This document shows, piece by piece, positions 1-8,375 of a stretch of DNA of 64,000 bases (positions within the stretch are counted from its first letter, which is position 1; each line of letters begins with the position of its first letter). Source of the DNA: Rhodococcus zopfii NBRC 100606 = JCM 9919 (lineage in GTDB: Bacteria > Actinomycetota > Actinomycetes > Mycobacteriales > Mycobacteriaceae); assembly GCF_001895025.1 (NCBI RefSeq), contig NZ_BCXI01000011.1, forward strand, positions 1 to 64,000, in the 5' to 3' direction. The position numbers were made by a program, and so were the translations under genes. Under the pieces are notes generated by a model. That model saw only the letters and a list, made by a program, of their open reading frames with translations, made no database searches and was not told the origin of the DNA.

Positions 1-40
1 AACGAGATGTTCACCGCGGGCGCGGCCGTGTTTTACACGG

Positions 41-63
41 ACCGTTCACTCTCGGGGAACGGT
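41..63. promoter_or_regulatory. Inverted repeat upstream of amt
   Basis: ACCGTTC (41-47) and GAACGGT (57-63) form a perfect 7-bp inverted repeat with a 9-nt spacer, 75 bases before the amt start. The position suits a nitrogen-responsive operator, but the sequence does not match a GlnR or AmtR consensus well enough to name a regulator. Confidence 0.35.
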
Positions 64-137
64 GATGAACGACATAAGACAGTCGCCGATAGGTGTTCGA
101 GGGACTTCGCCCTCAGGACTGAACAAGGTGGACACGT

Positions 138-1478
138 ATGGAAGAGGCAATCGCTGCCGCCGACACTGCCTGGGTTCTCGCGGCATTCACGGCGGTCGCC
201 CTCATGGTCCCGGGACTCGCGCTGTTCTACGGCGGCATGCTCGGGGTCAAGAGCGCGCTCAACATGATCATGATGGTTCTCGGGGGCTTCGCCGTCGCCG
301 GAGTGGTGTGGGTGTTCTTCGGCCCGGCCGCGGTGCTCGGCGACAGCGTCGGCGGTCTCGGGCTCATCGGCAATCCCTTCGCCGACATCGGCCTCGGGTC
401 GCTGCTCGAACCCGACCCCGCAGGCGGGATACCGGCCGCGCTCGTCGCGGCGTTCCACCTGCTCTTCGCGGGGATCACGGTCGCAATCATCGCCGGCGGC
501 GTGGCCGACCGCATGAAGTTCTCCGCATGGATGGCGTTCGCCGCGATCTGGGTCGTGCTGGTGTACTTCCCCATCGCGCACTGGGTGTTCGCGTTCGACG
601 ACGAGGAGGCCGGAACCAAGGGCGGTTGGATCGCCAACGTGCTCGGAGCCCAGGATTTCGCCGGCGGTACCGCCGTGCACATGAACGCGGGCGTCGCCGC
701 GCTGGCGCTGGCGATCGCACTGGGCAAGCGCCGCGGCTTCCCTCACGTCGCGCGCCCGCACAGCCTGCCGCTCGTCGTGCTCGGTGGCGGCATCCTGATG
801 TTCGGCTGGTTCGGCTTCAACGGCGGCTCGGCGGGCGGCGCCAACCACACCGCCGGGGTCGTCGTGCTCAACACGATGGTCGCCGCGGTGGCGGGCCTGC
901 TCGGCTGGCTGCTCGTCGAACGCATCCGGGAGAAGCACGCGACCACTCTCGGCGCGATCTCCGGGATGATCGCCGCGCTCGTCGGCATCACTCCCGCGGC
1001 CAGCCTGGTCTCGCCGCTCGGCGCGCTGCTCATCGGCTTCACTGCCGGCGCCGTGTGCTTCCTGACCGTCAGCCTGAAATTCAAGCTCGGATACGACGAT
1101 TCGCTCGACGTCGTCGCCATCCACCTCATGGGTGGGGTCGTCGGCACCCTGCTCATCGCATTCGTCGCAACCGGCGCGGCCCCCGCTGGTATCGACGGCC
1201 TGTTCTTCGGCGGCGGCATCGACCTGCTGGGCCGCCAGCTCCTGGCCATGGCCGCGGTGTTCGCCTACAGCTTCGCGGTGACCTGGCTGATCGCCAAGGC
1301 CCTCGACAAGACCATGGGTCTGCGCGTCGACAAGGAAACCGAGATCACCGGCATCGACGTCCCGATTCACGGCGAAACCGCTTACGTGATGGACAGTTTC
1401 GGTACCAGCGCACCCTCGAAGATGCGTCCGGAGGAGTTCGCTGCGGACCGGGAGGTGGTCGTTCCCGCGGTCAAGTGA
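138..1478 (+). CDS. amt: Ammonium transporter, AmtB family
   Basis: This 446-residue inner-membrane channel of the Amt/MEP/Rh family conducts ammonium/ammonia and usually also methylammonium. The N-terminus starts directly with a membrane segment containing PGLALFYGG, the family signature, and about 11 hydrophobic segments follow (for example FGWFGFNGGSAGG near residues 210-230 and HLMGGVVGTLL near residue 330). The length is normal and the C-terminal tail after residue 390 is hydrophilic, as expected for a PII-contacting tail. No glnK or glnD follows. The neighbours are an SDR and the glutamine-synthetase-like / amine-demethylase cluster, so methylated-amine uptake is a possible role as well as ammonium uptake. 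Confidence 0.95.
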   Translation: MEEAIAAADTAWVLAAFTAVALMVPGLALFYGGMLGVKSALNMIMMVLGGFAVAGVVWVFFGPAAVLGDSVGGLGLIGNPFADIGLGSLLEPDPAGGIPAALVAAFHLLFAGITVAIIAGGVADRMKFSAWMAFAAIWVVLVYFPIAHWVFAFDDEEAGTKGGWIANVLGAQDFAGGTAVHMNAGVAALALAIALGKRRGFPHVARPHSLPLVVLGGGILMFGWFGFNGGSAGGANHTAGVVVLNTMVAAVAGLLGWLLVERIREKHATTLGAISGMIAALVGITPAASLVSPLGALLIGFTAGAVCFLTVSLKFKLGYDDSLDVVAIHLMGGVVGTLLIAFVATGAAPAGIDGLFFGGGIDLLGRQLLAMAAVFAYSFAVTWLIAKALDKTMGLRVDKETEITGIDVPIHGETAYVMDSFGTSAPSKMRPEEFAADREVVVPAVK

Positions 1479-1486
1479 CACCGTTC

Positions 1487-1526
1487 CGGGACCCGTCCTG
1501 CCGCAACCGTGGCGGGACGGGTCCCG
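1487..1526 (+). terminator. Terminator-like hairpin after amt
   Basis: The arms CGGGACCCGTCC (1487-1498) and GGACGGGTCCCG (1515-1526) pair perfectly. The stem continues inward through TGCC/GGCG (one T-G pair) to an 8-nt loop at 1503-1510. It begins eight bases after the amt stop. There is no long U tract, which is common for actinobacterial terminators. Confidence 0.7.
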
Positions 1527-1591
1527 CCGTTTCCGGCACGAGGTCGGTGCGTGAGCGCGCATAATCGGACAGCAGTCGACGAGGAGCTCAC

Positions 1592-2440
1592 ATGACTGCA
1601 CCGGACGCGAAGCCACTGGCCGGAAGAACCATGATCATGTCGGGAGGCAGCCGGGGTATCGGCCTGGCGATCGCCCTCCGCGCGGCGCAGGACGGCGCGA
1701 ACATCACGCTGATCGCCAAGACCGACACTCCGAACCCGAGGCTGCCCGGCACCATCCACACCGCCGCCGCCGAACTCGAGGAAGCGGGCGGCCGGGTGCT
1801 GCCGTTCGTGGGGGACGTGCGCGACGATGACGCGGTCGCCGAGGCCGTGCGCCGGACCGTCGAGCAGTTCGGCGGTATCGACATCGTCGTGAACAACGCG
1901 TCCGCGATCGACCTGTCGCCGACCGACCGGATCTCGATGAAGAAGTACGACCTCATGCAGGACATCAACTGTCGCGGAACATTCCTGCTCTCGAAACTGG
2001 CGATCCCGTCGCTGCGCCGGTCCGCGAGCGCGGGCCGCAACCCGCACATCCTGACGCTCTCACCACCGCTGAACCTGTCGCCGAAGTGGGCGGGCGGCGC
2101 GCTCGCATACACCATCGCGAAATACGGCATGAGCCTGACGACACTCGGCCTCGCCGAGGAACTGAAGGGCGACGGTATCGGTGTGAATTCGCTGTGGCCG
2201 CGCACCACCATCGCGACCGCCGCGGTACGCAACCTGCTCGGCGGCGACCAGATGGTCAATTCGTCCAGGACACCGGAGATCTACGCGGATGCCGCGTATC
2301 TCGTGCTCACGTCGCCGAGTGCGGAGGCGACCGGAAACTTCTACATCGACGACGAGGTGCTCGCCGCGGCCGGGATCACGGACCTCGACCGGTACCGGGC
2401 CGGCGACGGCGAACTGCAGCTCGATCTGTTCCTGGACTGA
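1592..2440 (+). CDS. SDR family oxidoreductase (HSDL2-like)
   Basis: A 282-residue short-chain dehydrogenase/reductase. The Rossmann motif is SGGSRGIG (residues about 18-25) and NNAS follows near residue 105. The catalytic Tyr-x3-Lys is YTIAK near residue 173. The usual catalytic Ser is replaced within the LTLSPPLNL stretch, the arrangement seen in the HSDL2-like subgroup (QIDTFDHM-type SDRs), whose substrates are poorly defined. GAGGAG lies just upstream of the ATG. It is convergent with the XRE regulator, 14 bases apart. Whether it belongs functionally with amt or the amine cluster is not visible. Confidence 0.85.
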   Translation: MTAPDAKPLAGRTMIMSGGSRGIGLAIALRAAQDGANITLIAKTDTPNPRLPGTIHTAAAELEEAGGRVLPFVGDVRDDDAVAEAVRRTVEQFGGIDIVVNNASAIDLSPTDRISMKKYDLMQDINCRGTFLLSKLAIPSLRRSASAGRNPHILTLSPPLNLSPKWAGGALAYTIAKYGMSLTTLGLAEELKGDGIGVNSLWPRTTIATAAVRNLLGGDQMVNSSRTPEIYADAAYLVLTSPSAEATGNFYIDDEVLAAAGITDLDRYRAGDGELQLDLFLD

Positions 2441-2454
2441 ACCCCCGCGCGGCG

Positions 2455-3102
2455 TCAATCCTGGTGATTGTCGGGGTACGCGGTCACCGCGAGGAACCGG
2501 ATGGGAAGGGACACCAGCTCGTTCGGACCGTGGAGGCCCTCACCGTCGAGCAGCAGCGCGTCACCCGGTCGGAGGCGGTACTCGGATTCGCCGTGCCCGT
2601 AGAGCATCTCGCCCTCGAGCATGTACAGCAATTCGGTACCCGGATGCTGGAACAGCGGGAACACCTCGCTCGCATCGGTCAGCGTCACCAGCACCGGCTC
2701 GAGCCGCTTGTGCTGCCCGCGCAGGCCGCCCAGGAGTTCGTAGTGGTGGCCGACGCGGGTGCCGCGGCCGACGATCTCGGCGCCGGTGCCGGCCTTGACG
2801 AACACGGCCTCACGGTGTGTGTCGGCGCCGCGGAACAACGACGTCACCGGCACGTCGAGACCGGCGGCAAGTCGCGCGAGGGTGGACAGGCTGCACGAGG
2901 TCTGGGCATTCTCGATCTTCGAGAGCATGGCCTTGGAGATGCCGATCCTGGCGGCCATGTCGCCGACGGACAGGCCGATGGCGAGCCGCAACTTGCGGAC
3001 CTGGCCGGCGATGGCACGCTCGAGGTCGCCACCGGTGGGGGTATCGCGAGGTACTTCGCGTCCGGAGTTGTCGTGCAGGACGGGCCGATCGGGGCTGCTC
3101 AT
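2455..3102 (-). CDS. XRE-family regulator with C-terminal cupin
   Basis: A 215-residue regulator. A helix-turn-helix of the XRE/Cro type spans residues about 33-90 (VRKLRLAIGLSVGDMAARIGIS, then KAMLSKIENAQTS), and a cupin_2 domain covers residues about 140-205 (HPGTELLYMLEGEM, then LRPGDALLLDGEG). This architecture is common for regulators of amine and amino-acid catabolic genes such as PuuR relatives, where the cupin senses a metabolite. It is the last gene of the leftward glnT-mgs series but is separated from it by 182 bp containing two inverted repeats, so it probably has its own promoter and may autoregulate. The ATG at 3102 begins the conserved domain; a much longer in-frame extension upstream is not credible. 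Confidence 0.9.
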   Translation of the reverse strand: MSSPDRPVLHDNSGREVPRDTPTGGDLERAIAGQVRKLRLAIGLSVGDMAARIGISKAMLSKIENAQTSCSLSTLARLAAGLDVPVTSLFRGADTHREAVFVKAGTGAEIVGRGTRVGHHYELLGGLRGQHKRLEPVLVTLTDASEVFPLFQHPGTELLYMLEGEMLYGHGESEYRLRPGDALLLDGEGLHGPNELVSLPIRFLAVTAYPDNHQD

Positions 3103-3117
3103 GGCGCTCAGCCTAAA

Positions 3118-3146
3118 CCGTCCGTCCACCGGCAGTGGACGGACGG
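3118..3146. promoter_or_regulatory. Perfect 12-bp hairpin just upstream of the XRE gene
   Basis: CCGTCCGTCCAC (3118-3129) and GTGGACGGACGG (3135-3146) are perfect arms with a 5-nt loop. It lies 16-44 bases upstream of the XRE start codon on the minus strand, so it would be in or next to that gene's leader. It could be an operator, an attenuator, or part of the terminator of the mgs operon. Confidence 0.45.
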
Positions 3147-3180
3147 GCGCGGCCGTATCAGCGGGTGGGCGCAGCCGTAT

Positions 3181-3235
3181 CCGAGCGAATGTACCGCTCA
3201 CTCGGTTGAAGGAGACGGGCGATACATTCGCTCGG
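3181..3235. promoter_or_regulatory. Perfect 13-bp inverted repeat, 29-nt spacer
   Basis: CCGAGCGAATGTA (3181-3193) is repeated inverted as TACATTCGCTCGG (3223-3235). The arms are AT-richer than their surroundings and lie about 80-130 bases upstream of the XRE start, where a promoter/operator would be expected. Paired binding sites for the XRE-cupin protein are the simplest explanation. Confidence 0.45.
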
Positions 3236-3284
3236 AACGCGGGAGGGCACAGGGAAAGGGAACCAGCGGCGAGGTGCGGCGTGG

Positions 3285-4616
3285 TCAGAAGGTTGCGCGG
3301 CCGGGGATCCATTCGGTGCCGGCGAGCGGCACGCGGGCCATTGCCGCCGATTCGATGGTCAACGCCACCAGATCCTGCGGTTCGAGGTTGCGCAGGTGCG
3401 ACTTGCCGCATGCGCGGGCGATGGTCTGGGCCTCCATCGTGAGCACCCGAAGGTAGTTCGCGAGGCGGCGGCCGCCCTCGATCGGATCGAAACGGGCCTG
3501 CAGCTCCGGGTCTTGAGTCGTGATTCCCGCCGGGTCCTTTCCGTCCTGGAAATCGTCGTAGAAGCCGGCGGCCGATCCGAGTTTCGCGTACTCGGCCTGA
3601 TACTTCGGGTCGTTGTCGCCCAGCGCGATCAGGGCTGCGGTGCCGATCGCGACCGCGTCGGCGCCGAGGGCCATGGCCTTGGCGACATCGGCGCCGGACC
3701 GGATGCCGCCGGAGACGATGAGCTGCACCCCGCCCGGGGTGCGGTGAACACCCATTTCCTGCAGGGCCTGCACCGCCTGGGGCAACGCGGCGAGCGTCGG
3801 GATACCGACGTGTTCGATGAACACATCCTGCGTCGCGGCGGTGCCCCCCTGCATGCCGTCGACGACGACCACATCGGCGCCGGCCTTCACCGCCAGCTTG
3901 ACGTCGTAATAGGTGCGGGTCGCGCCGACCTTGACGTAGATCGGCTTCTCCCGGCCGGTGATCTCCCGCAGCTCGATGATCTTGATGGCGAGGTCGTCGG
4001 GACCGGTCCAGTCGGGGTGGCGGCACGCCGAGCGTTGGTCGATGCCGACCGGGAGGGTGCGCATCCCGGCGACACGCTCGGTGATCTTCTGCCCCAGCAG
4101 CATTCCGCCGCCGCCCGGCTTGGCGCCCTGGCCGAGAACGATCTCGATTGCGTCGGCCTTGCGCAGGTCGTCCGGATTCATGCCGTACCGAGACGGAAGA
4201 TACTGGTAGACAAGGCTCTTGGACTGGCCACGCTCTTCGGTCGTCATGCCGCCGTCGCCGGTGGTCGTCGAGGTGCCGACCTCGCTCGCGCCACGCCCCA
4301 GCGCCTCCTTCGCCCGGCCCGACAGCGCACCGAAGCTCATGCCGGCAATGGTGACCGGAATATCCAGGTGCAGAGGATACTTTGCGTGCCGATCACCGAG
4401 GACGACATCCGTCTCGCACTTCTCCCGGTATCCCTCGAGCGGGTAGCGGGACATCGACGAGCCGAGGAACAGCAGATCGTCGAAGTGTGGGAGCCTGCGT
4501 TTGGCGCCCCAGCCGCGGATGTCGTAGATGCCGGTCTCCGCGGCGCGCTGGATCTCGTGGATGACGTTGCGATCGAACGTGGCCGACTCGCGAAGCCCGG
4601 GCTGGAACGTGGTCAT
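3285..4616 (-). CDS. mgsC: FMN-binding glutamate synthase domain protein (N-methylglutamate synthase subunit C-like)
   Basis: A 443-residue stand-alone version of the central FMN domain of glutamate synthase (GltB). Recognisable segments are SFGALSGRAKEALGRGA, GQGAKPGGGGMLLG, YVKVGAT and VVDGMQGGTAATQ, then SGGIRSGADVAKAMALGADAVAIGTAAL. In N-methylglutamate synthase (MgsABC) and GlxBCD systems this subunit transfers nitrogen or methylamine to 2-oxoglutarate. Only three scattered cysteines are present, so I do not see the C-x5-C-x4-C motif of a 3Fe-4S cluster. The ATG at 4616 is 14 bases after the GXGXG gene's stop, which points to one operon. A generic glutamate-synthase role remains possible. 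Confidence 0.87.
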   Translation of the reverse strand: MTTFQPGLRESATFDRNVIHEIQRAAETGIYDIRGWGAKRRLPHFDDLLFLGSSMSRYPLEGYREKCETDVVLGDRHAKYPLHLDIPVTIAGMSFGALSGRAKEALGRGASEVGTSTTTGDGGMTTEERGQSKSLVYQYLPSRYGMNPDDLRKADAIEIVLGQGAKPGGGGMLLGQKITERVAGMRTLPVGIDQRSACRHPDWTGPDDLAIKIIELREITGREKPIYVKVGATRTYYDVKLAVKAGADVVVVDGMQGGTAATQDVFIEHVGIPTLAALPQAVQALQEMGVHRTPGGVQLIVSGGIRSGADVAKAMALGADAVAIGTAALIALGDNDPKYQAEYAKLGSAAGFYDDFQDGKDPAGITTQDPELQARFDPIEGGRRLANYLRVLTMEAQTIARACGKSHLRNLEPQDLVALTIESAAMARVPLAGTEWIPGRATF

Positions 4617-4630
4617 GATGGTCTCCTCGA

Positions 4631-5341
4631 TCAGTAGGACGACGCGTTGTCGACGTGGAAGTGGTAGAGAGTGCGGGCCGAGCCGTAGCGGGTGAACTCC
4701 GCCGGATCGGCGTCGAGACCCGCCTGTGCGAGCAGGTCCGCGAGTTCTGCGAGGTGCTCGGCCCGCATCTCCTTCTTCACGCAGTCGGCGCCGAGGGAGG
4801 CGACCGTGCCACGCACGTAGATGCGCACCTCGTAGAGGGAGTCGCCGAGAGCCTCGCCGGCGTCGCCGAGTACGACGAGACGTCCGGCCTGACCCATGAA
4901 CGCGCTCATGTGGCCGATGTCGCCGCCGACGACGATGTCGATGCCCTTCATCGAGATGCCGCAGCGAGCCGCGGCGTTGCCCTCGATCACCAGCAGCCCG
5001 CCGTGTGCGGTGGCGCCGGCGGATTGCGACGCGTCGCCGGTGACGCGCACGGTGCCGGACATCATGTTCTCCGCGACGCCCACACCGGCATTGCCTTCGA
5101 TCGTGACGTTCGCGTGCTTGTTCATGCCGGCGGCGTAGTAGCCGACGTGGCCCTCGACGGTCACGTCGATGGGCCGGTCGAGTCCGCAGGCGACCGCGTG
5201 CTTGCCCTGCGGGTTCGTGACGGTCACGGTCGCGGGCGTCTCGGTGGCGTGCAGCGCGGCGTTGACCTCGCGGGTCGAGGTGGTGTCCAGGTCGTAGACG
5301 GTGGCGGTCGCAACGTCCGGTGTCGTCGCTTCGAGTGTCAT
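4631..5341 (-). CDS. mgsB: GXGXG-domain protein (glutamate synthase C-terminal domain; MgsB-like)
   Basis: A 236-residue protein corresponding to the right-handed beta-helix (GXGXG) domain of glutamate synthase. Repeated turns of the form VEGHVGYY, IEGNAGVG, VTGDASQS, IEGNAAAR, VGGDIGHM and VLGDAGEA are visible from residues about 60 to 165. It serves as a structural subunit beside the amidotransferase and FMN subunits. It sits between the two, 35 bases after the amidotransferase gene. The start ATG (5341) has GAGGAG upstream. The first residues, MTLEA, are the same as those of the upstream glutamine synthetase, with a similar ribosome-binding stretch. Confidence 0.87.
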   Translation of the reverse strand: MTLEATTPDVATATVYDLDTTSTREVNAALHATETPATVTVTNPQGKHAVACGLDRPIDVTVEGHVGYYAAGMNKHANVTIEGNAGVGVAENMMSGTVRVTGDASQSAGATAHGGLLVIEGNAAARCGISMKGIDIVVGGDIGHMSAFMGQAGRLVVLGDAGEALGDSLYEVRIYVRGTVASLGADCVKKEMRAEHLAELADLLAQAGLDADPAEFTRYGSARTLYHFHVDNASSY

Positions 5342-5376
5342 GGGGTTCTCCTCGGTCGTGGGGGCGTCGGTGGTCG

Positions 5377-6264
5377 TCAGCGGTGCCACACGTAGACCTG
5401 TTCGGGTTCGGGTTCGAAGATGCGGGCGCCGGCGATCCCGGGCAGTCCCGCGAGGGCACGGAACTCCGAAGCCATCGCGACGTACCCGTCGGCCTCGGCG
5501 ACGATCGCGGGCTTGCATGCGATCGGGTCGCGGACCACGGCGAACGAGTCGGAGGTGGACACCAGCAGCGTGTAGAAGCCGTCGAGGCGTTCCCCGAGAA
5601 GCCGCAGGGCCTTCTCCAGATCGGCGCCCTCGGCGAGGTGCTTGGCGACGAACCGCGCGCCCACCTCGGTGTCGTTCTCGCTGTCGAACTGCACACCCTC
5701 GGCTTCGAGTTCGCGCTTGACGGACAGGTGGTTGGAGAACGAGCCGTTGTGCACGAGGCACTGGTCGGGCCCGACCGCGAACGGATGCGACCCGGCTGCC
5801 GTCACCGCGGACTCGGTGGCCATCCGCGTGTGCCCGACGCCCTGCCAGCCGCTCGCGGCCGGAACCCCGAAGCCCTCGGCCAGTGCGACAGGATCGCCCA
5901 TGCCCTTGAGCACGGTGACGTCGTCGCCGAAGCCGATGAGCGTGGCGCCGGGATCGACGGCCCGGACCGTGTCGGCGAGCAGTCCGGCGGACACCGGGGC
6001 GTGGACGATCGTGGTGGGCGGCAGATCGATGACGCTCACCCGGACATCGAGCGCCTTCTCGAGAGCGCCGGCGAGATCGTCGGCGGCGCCGAGCAACGAC
6101 ACCGATGCGTGGCCGGCGGGGGAGAACGTGGGGTCGCCGTAGAGGGCCACACCGGCGGAATCCGGTCCGCGGTCGACCATCTGGCCGAGCATGCCGGTGA
6201 GCAGGCTCCCCAGGTGTGGGTGGAGGGAGGCGTCACGGAGGTGAAGCCCGACGATTCCGCACAT
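5377..6264 (-). CDS. mgsA: Class II glutamine amidotransferase (MgsA/GlxB-like)
   Basis: A 295-residue Ntn-hydrolase amidotransferase. The catalytic nucleophile Cys2 is in MCGIVGLHL, so the ATG at 6264 is fixed. The substrate-loop motifs GHTRMATES and VHNGSFSNH, followed by SENDTE, are present. In split glutamate synthases this subunit hydrolyses glutamine and passes ammonia to the FMN subunit. In N-methylglutamate synthase it is the third subunit and the role with methylamine is less clear. It lies in the order glnT-mgsA-mgsB-mgsC, all on the minus strand with gaps of 14-49 bases. Confidence 0.88.
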   Translation of the reverse strand: MCGIVGLHLRDASLHPHLGSLLTGMLGQMVDRGPDSAGVALYGDPTFSPAGHASVSLLGAADDLAGALEKALDVRVSVIDLPPTTIVHAPVSAGLLADTVRAVDPGATLIGFGDDVTVLKGMGDPVALAEGFGVPAASGWQGVGHTRMATESAVTAAGSHPFAVGPDQCLVHNGSFSNHLSVKRELEAEGVQFDSENDTEVGARFVAKHLAEGADLEKALRLLGERLDGFYTLLVSTSDSFAVVRDPIACKPAIVAEADGYVAMASEFRALAGLPGIAGARIFEPEPEQVYVWHR

Positions 6265-6313
6265 ATGTCGGTCCCTTTCGAATCGGTTCGGTCGCCGTAG
6301 CGGGCGTGGTGGG

Positions 6314-7675
6314 TCAGAAGGCGGTGAGATAGCTGTCGATCTCCCACGGCGTCACGGTGTTGTGCCAGTGGAAGAACTCCTCGCGCTTGAGGTTCGTGAA
6401 GTAGTCGGCGACGCCGGGGCCGGCGGAGTCGAGGGCGCCGGTGACGACCGGATCGGCGGCGAGTGCGTCCATCGCGTGCAGCAGCGTCATCGGCAGTGCG
6501 TCATCGGTCGCGCCGTTGCCCGGCTCGCCGGGATCGAGGTTGCGCCGCACGCCGTCGAGGCCCGCGGCGACGGTGGCGGCGGTGGCAAGGTAGGGATTCG
6601 CGGAGCCGTCGCCGCCGCGCAGTTCGACGCGGTTGCCGTCGGGTACGCGCAGGTAGTGGGTGCGGTCGTTGCCGCCGTAGGTGGCGTGGCGCGGCGACCA
6701 GGTGGCGCCGGAACTCGTCGCGGTCGCTCCCGTGCGCTTGTACGAGTTGACGGTCGGGGCGATGACGCCTTGCAGTGCGCACGCATGGTCGAGGATGCCG
6801 GCGATGAACGAATAGGCGGTCGTCGACAGGCCGAGGCCGCGGGGATCGGACGTGTCGGGGAACGTCGAGTTGCCGTCGCTCCACAGCGACAGGTGCATGT
6901 GCATGCCGGACCCGGTGCGGTCGGCGAAGGGTTTGGGCATGAACGTCGCGGTCATGCCCCGCTGCTCGGCGAGCACCGAGATGAGATAGCGCAACGTGAC
7001 GACGCGGTCCGCGGTGGTCAGGGCGTCCGCGTAGTTGAAGTTCTGCTCGAACTGGCCGTTGCCGTCCTCGTGGTCGTTGGCGTAGTTGCCCCAGCCGAGT
7101 CGGTTCATCGCCGCCGAAATGGAGGTGAGGTGCTCGTACATGCGGGTGACGTCGCGGGCGTCATAACAGGGCTGGCGGGAGGTGTCGAGGGCGTCTGCGG
7201 TGCGCAGCGATCCGTTCTCGTCCTTGTTGACGAGGAAGTACTCGATCTCGGCGCCGACGTTGATCTCGAGTCCCATTTCCGCCGCCTCCGCCAGCACCGA
7301 CTTGAGGATCACGCGCGGCGCGTACGGCCAGGGTTTGCCCTCGACGTGCGGGTCGCAGTGCACGAGCGCCAGTCCCGGACGGACGAAGGGGATCGGGGTG
7401 AAGGAGGAGGCATCGGGGACGGCAACGAGGTCGGGATCCTTCGGGACCTGACCCATCGAGCCGGCGGCATATCCGGCGAACCCGACGCCATCGTTCTGCA
7501 GTTCCTCGACGGCCTCGACGGGAACCAGCTTGGCACAAGGCTTTCCTGCGAGGTTGGTGAACACGGCGAGGATGAAGGTGGTGCCGCTGGCGCGGGCGAG
7601 GGCGGCGAGGTCGGTGGGCTCGGCGGCGGTGGACGGCAGGCGCATCACGGTGAGATCGGGTGCTTCGAGCGTCAT
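6314..7675 (-). CDS. glnT: Type III glutamine synthetase / gamma-glutamylmethylamide synthetase
   Basis: A 453-residue glutamine-synthetase-fold ligase. The metal-site stretch GAEIEYFL (about residue 142), the ATP-binding segment MPKPFADRTGSGMHMHLS (about 255-272) and the NSYKR loop (about 315) are all present. Members of this GlnT group make glutamine from glutamate and ammonia or, in methylamine users, gamma-glutamylmethylamide from methylamine (GMAS). The adjacent mgsABC-like genes and N-demethylases favour GMAS, but sequence alone cannot decide. The start at 7675 has GAGGAG six bases upstream; an upstream 11-residue extension is less likely. It is first in the leftward operon and divergent from the cupin/demethylase operon. 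Confidence 0.88.
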   Translation of the reverse strand: MTLEAPDLTVMRLPSTAAEPTDLAALARASGTTFILAVFTNLAGKPCAKLVPVEAVEELQNDGVGFAGYAAGSMGQVPKDPDLVAVPDASSFTPIPFVRPGLALVHCDPHVEGKPWPYAPRVILKSVLAEAAEMGLEINVGAEIEYFLVNKDENGSLRTADALDTSRQPCYDARDVTRMYEHLTSISAAMNRLGWGNYANDHEDGNGQFEQNFNYADALTTADRVVTLRYLISVLAEQRGMTATFMPKPFADRTGSGMHMHLSLWSDGNSTFPDTSDPRGLGLSTTAYSFIAGILDHACALQGVIAPTVNSYKRTGATATSSGATWSPRHATYGGNDRTHYLRVPDGNRVELRGGDGSANPYLATAATVAAGLDGVRRNLDPGEPGNGATDDALPMTLLHAMDALAADPVVTGALDSAGPGVADYFTNLKREEFFHWHNTVTPWEIDSYLTAF

Positions 7676-7988
7676 GGGGGCTCCTCGGCTTCGGCTGCAT
7701 GGTTTCACTAGGTGAACCGGTGTCGAATATAAGGAAACGTTGCTCGCATTGCCAACCCGTTACGCCGAGGTGAGATTGTCGTGAAGCCTCCCGCTTCCGG
7801 TTGCGGAACCGGTGTCGCGGTGGGATGCCTTGGCGCCGAGAGGTTTTCGTTACAGGAGTTAACCGGGCCGCAATCGCATCGGATGTTTCATAGCATTACA
7901 GTTCGTTTCACGACAGCGATCGGAACTGTCGCTCGTTCCTTCGTCCTTCTTCCGAAGTGGCCGTTCGGCCCCCTCCCGAGGAGTTTCC
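7676..7988. other. Divergent promoter region between the glnT-mgs and N-demethylase operons
   Basis: This 313-bp stretch has no credible gene. It contains a palindrome near the glnT side (7704-7716), AT-richer tracts at about 7725-7745 and 7885-7912, and CGACAG (7911-7916) with CTGTCG (7926-7931) as a 6-bp inverted repeat. Both operons are probably controlled from here. Confidence 0.6.
7704..7716. promoter_or_regulatory. Palindrome TTCAC-TAG-GTGAA
   Basis: TTCAC (7704-7708) and GTGAA (7712-7716) are perfect arms around TAG, within a longer imperfect palindrome GGTTTCACTAGGTGAACC (7701-7718). It begins 29 bases upstream of the glnT start codon, a good operator position for the XRE-cupin regulator or a nitrogen regulator. 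Confidence 0.45.
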
Positions 7989-8366
7989 ATGGCAGAGACC
8001 TTCATGGTTCCCGCGTTCCGCGTCACCGCAGACTTCTGGAAATCACTGCCGCAGATGCCGGTGGAGGAATTTCCCGGCACCCGCGGCTACATCGACGACG
8101 TGTACCCCAACCCCGAGGGGTCGGAGATGGCGGCCGGGTACTTCAAGCTCGAGCACACCGACGCGCCGCTGGACTACCTGTACGAATACGACGAGATGAA
8201 GGTCGTTCTCGACGGCGAGTTCCGGCTCGAGAACCTCGACACCGGGCAGGTCGAGATCGCCCGGGCCAGGGACGCGATCTTCTTCCCGAAGGGCTCGCGG
8301 ATCCGGTTCACCACGCCCGAGGGTGCGCTTGCGTTCTACGTCGGCCAGCGCACGTTCGCCCCGTAA
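7989..8366 (+). CDS. Small cupin protein, EutQ-like
   Basis: A 125-residue single-domain cupin. The barrel motifs include DYLYEYDEMKVVLDGEFR (residues about 57-74) and ARDAIFFPKGSRIRF (about 96-110), resembling the ethanolamine-utilisation EutQ cupin group. No enzyme activity can be assigned; it may bind the amine substrate or a cofactor. It is first in a tight rightward operon, nine bases before the next start. GAGGAG precedes the ATG. The cupin domain of the XRE regulator next door is a separate protein with a different architecture. Confidence 0.8.
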   Translation: MAETFMVPAFRVTADFWKSLPQMPVEEFPGTRGYIDDVYPNPEGSEMAAGYFKLEHTDAPLDYLYEYDEMKVVLDGEFRLENLDTGQVEIARARDAIFFPKGSRIRFTTPEGALAFYVGQRTFAP

Positions 8367-8375
8367 GGAGACTCG

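Noticed and set aside
33-1616. A 527-codon open frame on the minus strand opposite amt
   Set aside because: It is an antisense shadow of amt: rich in Arg, His and Asp with no domain, in high-GC DNA where such frames are expected.
3285-3600. A 3Fe-4S cluster in the FMN subunit
   Set aside because: The three Cys of the protein are far apart, and no C-x5-C-x4-C pattern is seen.
3103-4026. A 300-residue N-terminal extension of the XRE regulator
   Set aside because: It overlaps mgsC antisense and the intergenic repeats and has no domain. The conserved helix-turn-helix starts soon after 3102.
7870-7935. GlnR box upstream of the cupin/demethylase operon
   Set aside because: Several GTTTC and TTAC elements occur, but none fits the gTnAC-n6-GaAAC spacing on either strand.
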